47,499 nt of DNA, from positions 1-47,499 of the forward strand of contig CAZYTP010000011.1 of the NCBI GenBank assembly GCA_964650385.1, written 5' to 3'. The first letter of the stretch is position 1. Each line of letters begins with the position of its first letter. The notes under the pieces are model-generated. The model was not told where the DNA came from and did not search any database. It worked only from the letters and a program-made list of their open reading frames with translations. The stretch is from JAUSPI01 sp964650385. GTDB lineage: Bacteria; Desulfobacterota; Syntrophia; Syntrophales; JADFWA01. Shown piece after piece: positions 42,422-47,499 of this stretch. The translations under genes were made by a program, and so were the position numbers.

Positions 42422-44533
42422 CTATCTATTCAATTCACATCTGATAGCCATCCCGAGCTGTTCCAACAGAAAAGGCTTCTTTATATAAGGTCCAGCGCCA
42501 AGTCTTTGAGCTTCCTTGACACGCTTTGTTTCGGCAAACCCGCTAACAATCAAGGCTTTCTGACCGGGATGAATTTTAAGGATTCTTTTGTATGTCTCAA
42601 GCCCATCCATACTGGCAACCATGATCATGTCGAGAAGCAGAAGATCTGCTGAGTTTTCCTTTAAGTATTCAACCGATTCTTCTCCGCTTGATACGGTTGT
42701 GACGGTATAACCAAGTCTGCCCAGCATACCAGAGGCGATTTCCCTCTGCTCTTCCACATCATCCACAATTAAAATGGCTTCCCCTTTCCCCATATATTCT
42801 TCAATAGATACAAGGGCGTCATCCTTTTTTGCCTCTTGCCTGGTTACGGGGAAATATGTTGTGATTGTCGTTCCCTTTCCCTCGGTGCTCTGGATATCGA
42901 TATATCCGTTATGATCCTTTACTGTACCCCATACGACCGCCATACCCAGACCCGTTCCGCTTCTTCCCATTACCTTCTTCGTGTAGAAAGGCTCAAATAT
43001 CTTTTCTAAGTCCTCTTCTGATATGCCTATTCCTTCATCAGAAATGGTAAGGGTTACATAATCTCCTTCTTTTACATTGTCATAACCCGTTATTGGTCTG
43101 TCTATGTACTGGTTTCTTGTAGATATGAGCACTCTCCCTCCGCCGGGCATGGACTCCGCAGCATTTATTGTCAGGTTCATGAGTGTTTTGGATAGGTGAA
43201 TCGGTGAGCCCATAATATTCAGGAGGCTTTCTTCAAGATTGATCTCGAACTGCGAATGGGGATGGAATGATTTTATCTTTTCGTGTTCGGGTGTTTTTAG
43301 ATAATCGGATATGATGTCGTTCAGGCTTACGACTTCCGTAACGGCGACTCCTCTTCTGGCTAATGCCAGAAGATCCTGGACGATGGCCGCTGTTTTTTCT
43401 CCTGATTTCTGAATGGTCAAAATAGGTTTTCTTAAGGGGCTATCCTCCGGAATTTGCATTAATAGCAAATCAGGATAGCTGACAATACCACCCAATACGT
43501 TGTTAAGGTCGTGTGCCACACCTCCCGCAAGGGTGCCGATTGCTTCCATTTTTTTGGCTCGCTGGAGCTGATCTTGAAGCTTCTTTTTTTCCTCATTTGC
43601 CGCTTTATGATCTGAAAGGTCACGGTTATAGACCACATAACCGACAAACTTCATATTTTCATCATAAATTGCGTTCCCTTTTCTCCATACAGGAATGATG
43701 TCTCCGGCTTTACTAACAAGTTCTTCCTCACCTTCATAATGCCCCGTTTCTTTCAAGTTTTGAAGCTTTTCTTCAAATGAGGTTTTACCACCATTAATTA
43801 AAACCCTTGTTGTGTGCTTTCCTATGAGCTCCTCACGTTTATACCCGAGGAGTATTGTTTGTGCTTTATTGCAATCCACAATATTGCCCTCGGCATCCAG
43901 CACTTCCACTCCGTCAGGTGCCGCCTCAAACAACATTTTATAATTTTCTTTCTTTTGAAGGTTAATGTTGATTTCCTTTATCATGTTGTACAATTTATAG
44001 TTTTCCAATGCGTTAGAACTGTTAAGCAGAATAATGGAAAGTATTGATAGCGTAATATCGGGAATATTGCTGTCTCCTTCTTCCAGTAACCCGACGAACA
44101 TTCCCCTTATTCTGGAACTTGTAGTGATAACATGGAAAATGAATTGGCGTTTGTGCTGTTTAGTTGAAACGATAACAGGTCTTTTCTCTCTCAAAGCCCA
44201 GGCAAATATTCCTTCATCAATAAAAACCCCGACCTCTTTCTCAATATATGATTTGCAGTGCCTGGGGTCTATCTTAGAAATGACAAATTCATTATTGTTT
44301 TCATCCACTAAATAAAAAGCCAGGGCTTCGAGTTGCATAAGACTGCGTATCCGCGACGTTGTTTCGTCTAAGATGACAGAAAAGTCCTGCAGCTTGCTGA
44401 TACTTGGTTGAAAATCTCCAAGAGAGGCTGCCATTTCCAGGGCATCCAGAGCAAAGCGATTGACGTCTTCCAGATACTGGACTCGCTTTTCAAGGTATTG
44501 AGTGTTTTTTTTCATTTTGCCTTTAGTTTTCAT
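42422..44533 (-). CDS. Hybrid sensor histidine kinase (GAF-PAS-HisKA-HATPase-REC)
   Basis: A 703-residue cytoplasmic sensor without membrane helices. A coiled start (1-40) leads to a GAF-like domain (about 45-190), a PAS domain (about 200-320, DGVEVLDAEGNIVDCN), HisKA with AIGTLAGGVAHDLNNVLGG (phospho-His), HATPase with NLTINAAES, DEGIGISEEDLEKIFEPFYT and GTGLGMAVVWG, then a receiver domain (about 585-700, LIVDDVEEQ and LLLLDMIM with the phospho-Asp, and the conserved KKPF). It starts 1 bp after the HDOD gene's stop, so the two are coupled. Signal and output are unknown; there is no separate DNA-binding partner here. Confidence 0.92.
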   Translation of the reverse strand: MKTKGKMKKNTQYLEKRVQYLEDVNRFALDALEMAASLGDFQPSISKLQDFSVILDETTSRIRSLMQLEALAFYLVDENNNEFVISKIDPRHCKSYIEKEVGVFIDEGIFAWALREKRPVIVSTKQHKRQFIFHVITTSSRIRGMFVGLLEEGDSNIPDITLSILSIILLNSSNALENYKLYNMIKEININLQKKENYKMLFEAAPDGVEVLDAEGNIVDCNKAQTILLGYKREELIGKHTTRVLINGGKTSFEEKLQNLKETGHYEGEEELVSKAGDIIPVWRKGNAIYDENMKFVGYVVYNRDLSDHKAANEEKKKLQDQLQRAKKMEAIGTLAGGVAHDLNNVLGGIVSYPDLLLMQIPEDSPLRKPILTIQKSGEKTAAIVQDLLALARRGVAVTEVVSLNDIISDYLKTPEHEKIKSFHPHSQFEINLEESLLNIMGSPIHLSKTLMNLTINAAESMPGGGRVLISTRNQYIDRPITGYDNVKEGDYVTLTISDEGIGISEEDLEKIFEPFYTKKVMGRSGTGLGMAVVWGTVKDHNGYIDIQSTEGKGTTITTYFPVTRQEAKKDDALVSIEEYMGKGEAILIVDDVEEQREIASGMLGRLGYTVTTVSSGEESVEYLKENSADLLLLDMIMVASMDGLETYKRILKIHPGQKALIVSGFAETKRVKEAQRLGAGPYIKKPFLLEQLGMAIRCELNR

Positions 44534-44534
44534 C

Positions 44535-45791
44535 TCAACAGAAAAATTTAAATATTTCCTCGATGTGGTGGTCTGCCTGTCTTATCGTCAAATCCAGGAT
44601 ATTTGCCGATAGCCCTATACATTCCCAGGCATCCACATCCAATGGTGGGACAAAGTACTCCCCGCTTGAACCGATTCCCTGGGCATTTGCCATGATATCT
44701 GCCAGATGCACAATAGAAGGTTCCAGAGGATTCTGAGATTTTTGTGGGCTATGATGATACGTAACGGCGTGTTCTATCAAAACAGGCAATTTCCACTTTT
44801 TTAAAAGCAATCCGCCTATTTTTGCATGGTCAAAATCCAGGTCTTCATATTCTACTCTGTTTAACATGATATTAGTGCGTTTCGCTTTCGCAAGGGCGTA
44901 TGTAGCGTAATCCGGTGCGTAATTGTATAAAATCAAACGGCCGATGTCATGAAGTAATCCGGATAGAAACAAACGCTCCGTATTTTGTATACCTTGATAA
45001 CTTGCTATAATCTTTGCATTAACACCGCAGGCAATGCTGTGTTTCCAGAATGATTTCATATCAATAATATCAGATGGAATGTCCTTGAACATATGGATGA
45101 CGGTGACTCCGGAGGCCAGAGAGCTCAGCTGCCTTGTTCCGATAATGGCCACTGCTCGACCTATGCTATCGATCCTGGATGGAAACCCGTAAAATGCGCT
45201 GTTAACGATTTTCAAAAGCCGTGCAGAAAGACTGGTATCTTTGCTTATTATCTTGCCAATATCATTGGCTGAGCTGTTAGGCTTGACGATGGCTTCGTTT
45301 ATTTTCGAAAATATCATTGGTAGCGTCGGAAGCTTTAAAAGATGACGCTGTATGAATTTATTGAAATCGATTTTACTACTCATTAATTCCGGCATCTCAT
45401 TCGCTTCCGCATCACCTTCAGAACGGTCATCAAATTCCGCATTCCCCCTCGGGTGATTGCTTTGTATTTCCTCTGCCTTTTGCAGAGTACAGAAGCGGAA
45501 CAGTTCCTGAGTTACTGGATGATCAGTGTTAGAATAACGAAAACGTCCACGAACTGTTTTTTTGGCCATTTCTATCGTTGCAGGATCCAGCTCGCTGATG
45601 GCATTATCTTCTACATCCTCCGAGATTGTCCCTCCAATGTTCGCTTCAATCACTCCCCACATTTTGAGCATTTTGATATGTCTTGCTGTCAGGTTCGCTC
45701 CACTTGGCAATAGAAAACGGCCGTTGCGATTTTTTAAGTCTTCAGCTAACACCATCCCCGGTTCTATTTTATTAATTTTAATTAGACACAT
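44535..45791 (-). CDS. HDOD-domain signalling protein
   Basis: About 418 residues. The N terminus (IKINKIEPGMVLAEDLKNRNGRFLL) resembles the lead domain found in front of HD-GYP/HDOD proteins. The HDOD domain (about 160-370) has LPTLPMIFSKINEAI, DTSLSARLLKIVNSAFYG and FLSGLLHDIGRLILY. HDOD proteins lack the catalytic GYP motif and act as regulators. A TTG at 45857 extends the frame, but ATG 45791 fits the conserved start better. The ribosome site is weak for both. It forms an operon with the hybrid kinase downstream and is probably its partner. Confidence 0.85.
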   Translation of the reverse strand: MCLIKINKIEPGMVLAEDLKNRNGRFLLPSGANLTARHIKMLKMWGVIEANIGGTISEDVEDNAISELDPATIEMAKKTVRGRFRYSNTDHPVTQELFRFCTLQKAEEIQSNHPRGNAEFDDRSEGDAEANEMPELMSSKIDFNKFIQRHLLKLPTLPMIFSKINEAIVKPNSSANDIGKIISKDTSLSARLLKIVNSAFYGFPSRIDSIGRAVAIIGTRQLSSLASGVTVIHMFKDIPSDIIDMKSFWKHSIACGVNAKIIASYQGIQNTERLFLSGLLHDIGRLILYNYAPDYATYALAKAKRTNIMLNRVEYEDLDFDHAKIGGLLLKKWKLPVLIEHAVTYHHSPQKSQNPLEPSIVHLADIMANAQGIGSSGEYFVPPLDVDAWECIGLSANILDLTIRQADHHIEEIFKFFC

Positions 45792-46216
45792 TGTATTGCT
45801 AAAATATCCTTCACTGCGTATCGTACTGAAATAACTTAAAACATCTTTACTCCCCAACCCTTCAAACTTCTCATTCTGTTATGAATAACGCTTCAATACT
45901 TCTGTCGGCATTTTTATCAATAAACTTAAGTATATTTAATCTTTAACAGTCTTTTGCCTGACAATTGTGAAATTTTTTTCTAATTCCTGTATTGATCCGG
46001 GTTCGTCTTGCTGTCGTATATTTACATTCAATTGGCTGGCGTTATTTATCTGATTCATCCTTGGGGGAATCGTAGGATATCACACTCATTTTTCAAGAAT
46101 AAATTAGATTTTTTGTTTGCAATACTGTAATGCTGATGAAGAATCAGCGCCCAAATTTTTCAGCTATTCGCTTATAATATGATTATTGTTGAAATGAAAT
46201 CAGGCAGTTTAGATGT

Positions 46217-46306
46217 CTTGCAACTGCACGCAAGAAACTGATATGTGGCCGGTGAAGATTAATCTGTGCGGTTATATCGTTTTATCATCTAACATAGACA
46301 GGGTTG
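46217..46306. repeat. PHP-tail repeat, copy C
   Basis: This covers the last seven codons and stop of the PHP gene plus about 68 bp of its 3' flank. It matches copy A at about 84% by eye. Inside, GATATG and TATATC-type arms can pair, so the RNA may fold and could serve as a 3' end signal. The rest of 45858-46216 is AT-rich with no gene that I recognise. Confidence 0.7.
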
Positions 46307-47343
46307 GAAAATATCCAGGGGCGGTATTTTCCCAAATGTTTGAGATATACTTCAATCCGGTACACCCCTTTTTTCCTTATCTCGTATTCCTTCACTCTTC
46401 CGACTGCATCTCCAAAGGGAACCCCGTCTCTGACGACACAGATTTTCCCCTTCTCGGGGATTTCAACCCTGAGAAGGGCATTACCGTCGAGGAGGAATTC
46501 ATCCCCCATTGTGGCTTCTTTTATGCTATCTGCAATTATAAACGAAAACCCTTTCGCCTCGCAGAAGTATTCAAGCGCCGCATATGCACGCCCCCCCTTG
46601 AGGGCAGATAGAAGCGCCTCCTGATCTTTCCCGTTATCCTGTACCAGGGGCGACTCCGTCAAGAGATGCGTCCGGATAAACTTGAAGGCCCTTGAGAAGG
46701 GGAAAACTGAAAATCCCATGCCGAGGACTTTTTCAAAGGAGTCGTGATTGTCAAGCTCTCCAATACCCACAACCCTCGAATTCCGGTTAAGACTGTCCCA
46801 TCGGTCCAAGGTAACCCTTTTGGGACCTCTAAGGACATAAGCAGGAAACAGGTAACCGATCAATCCACTCAGATACCCCCTCAGGAAAAACTGCCAGTCA
46901 GTCATGAAGTCCCATATACCAATTCCCGTATAACCGGATACCGTCCAGTCCAGCCAAGGGAAATGTTTCACGTGAAACATTTCCGTCCCCTGGTGATCAG
47001 GATGGCTGATGAACCCGATTCCCCCCTGTTCTCTGACGGTGTCTATATATACCTGCGGATCACCCTCTTCGTCTTTGCCGACAATTGTCGGTTTATCAGT
47101 CCCGAAAGCAAGGTAGTGGTTGAAGCGGGGGGCAATTTCCTCCCCCACGATAAGCAGCGTATCCCCATGCCACCCTTCGAGGCCATCCTCTTTTGCCTGA
47201 AGGGTCGAATGGTCGGTAAGCATCAGAAAATCGATATTGTTCTCTCCGGCCGCCTTGACAATTTCAGCTATGGAGGCACGGCCGTCATAGGAATACTCCG
47301 AGTGGAAATGGATACTGCCCGTATAGTCATATAATTTCAGCAT
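46285..47343 (-). CDS. PHP-domain metal-dependent phosphoesterase-like protein
   Basis: A 352-residue protein. The polymerase-and-histidinol-phosphatase domain has HFHSEYSYDG (first HxH), LMLTDH, VGEEIAP and FISHPDH in order, the usual metal ligands. The C-terminal part (about 230-352) is a beta-rich extension ending PWIFSNPVYVR, typical for this group. It would hydrolyse a phosphoester, possibly a nucleotide or sugar phosphate; the substrate is unknown. Its 3' end lies in a repeat that is found again at 40.7 kb. The ribosome site is weak. The last 156 bp of the window, beyond its start, contain no gene that I recognise. Confidence 0.85.
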   Translation of the reverse strand: MLKLYDYTGSIHFHSEYSYDGRASIAEIVKAAGENNIDFLMLTDHSTLQAKEDGLEGWHGDTLLIVGEEIAPRFNHYLAFGTDKPTIVGKDEEGDPQVYIDTVREQGGIGFISHPDHQGTEMFHVKHFPWLDWTVSGYTGIGIWDFMTDWQFFLRGYLSGLIGYLFPAYVLRGPKRVTLDRWDSLNRNSRVVGIGELDNHDSFEKVLGMGFSVFPFSRAFKFIRTHLLTESPLVQDNGKDQEALLSALKGGRAYAALEYFCEAKGFSFIIADSIKEATMGDEFLLDGNALLRVEIPEKGKICVVRDGVPFGDAVGRVKEYEIRKKGVYRIEVYLKHLGKYRPWIFSNPVYVR

Positions 47344-47499
47344 GATAAAAATGAAGCCTTCAAAAATGTCGGATTAGGGCTATTACAATGAGTATGTAAG
47401 CAGGGGACTAAAGCCAGCCCTGCGATAGGCACAGTGAAATTTGTCGAACCCCGCAGTGAGATGAAAAGTTAGGCGCAATTAGATTGCTCAAATTGATGA

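Noticed and set aside
46744..47334. Plus-strand frame of 196 codons
   Set aside because: Opposite-strand shadow of the PHP gene, which has clear metal-binding motifs.
1..47499. CRISPR arrays, tRNA or rRNA genes
   Set aside because: I looked for regular spaced repeats, cloverleaf patterns and conserved rRNA segments in the gaps and saw none; a tRNA scan would be needed to be certain.

Overview
This 47.5-kb window looks like the chromosome of an anaerobic Gram-negative bacterium. I infer the Desulfobacterota (the former Deltaproteobacteria), perhaps a relative of the Syntrophales. The basis is the mix of genes: an envelope-spanning transporter with a LolA-like partner, RND efflux, FeoAB, a rubredoxin-less rubrerythrin, RseC, an acetyl-CoA hydrolase/CoA-transferase, and small dispersed hairpin elements. 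No rRNA, tRNA, CRISPR array or complete transposase was seen, so the taxonomic placement is only an inference.

Layout. 0.3-5.9 kb: a five-gene plus-strand operon (LolA-like periplasmic protein, two paralogous FtsX-type permeases, a LolD-type ATPase, an outer-membrane barrel) that reads as one lipid or lipoprotein trafficking machine. 6.1-9.1 kb: a sirtuin, a left-handed beta-helix sugar-nucleotide-type protein and an alpha-acetolactate decarboxylase with a lipoprotein signal. Directly behind it lies a decayed 3' fragment of the CTP synthase gene pyrG. 9.3-12.3 kb (minus): an IHF/HU protein and feoB-feoA behind a near-consensus promoter. 12.4-15.5 kb: an HNH protein, a GMP synthase lacking its glutaminase half, and glmM. 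15.6-21.7 kb: a DUF401 membrane protein, a rubrerythrin-type ferritin, aconitase and a CoA-transferase. 21.7-28.2 kb (minus): a tetR-led tripartite RND efflux operon with an 18-bp operator. 28.3-31.6 kb: an Nfu scaffold and RseC, then the aromatic genes aroK-aroC-tyrA (minus). 31.7-37 kb: a TPM-domain protein, a degenerate nucleotidyltransferase, LemA, an RlmD-like methyltransferase and a TraB-family protein.

37-47 kb is the accessory part. It starts with a tightly packed, AT-rich minus-strand operon: XRE regulator, Ser/Thr protein kinase with all catalytic residues, and a 588-residue TPR protein, preceded by nested palindromes at the regulator's start. This is the best candidate here for an undescribed system. 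It is followed by a small outer-membrane barrel with a near-consensus promoter, an HDOD protein translationally close to a hybrid histidine kinase, and a PHP-domain protein. A roughly 90-bp repeat that includes the last codons of the PHP gene recurs at 40.7 kb, with a shorter copy at 42.1 kb, so this stretch has been rearranged.

Two families of small dispersed elements run through the window. One has terminal inverted repeats related to GACAGTCTCGTAAAAAGTC (three copies). The other is a GC-rich hairpin repeat of about 49 bp (four copies), similar in look to IS200/IS605 ends or REP-type repeats. All functional statements come from reading the sequence by eye; no database search was run.
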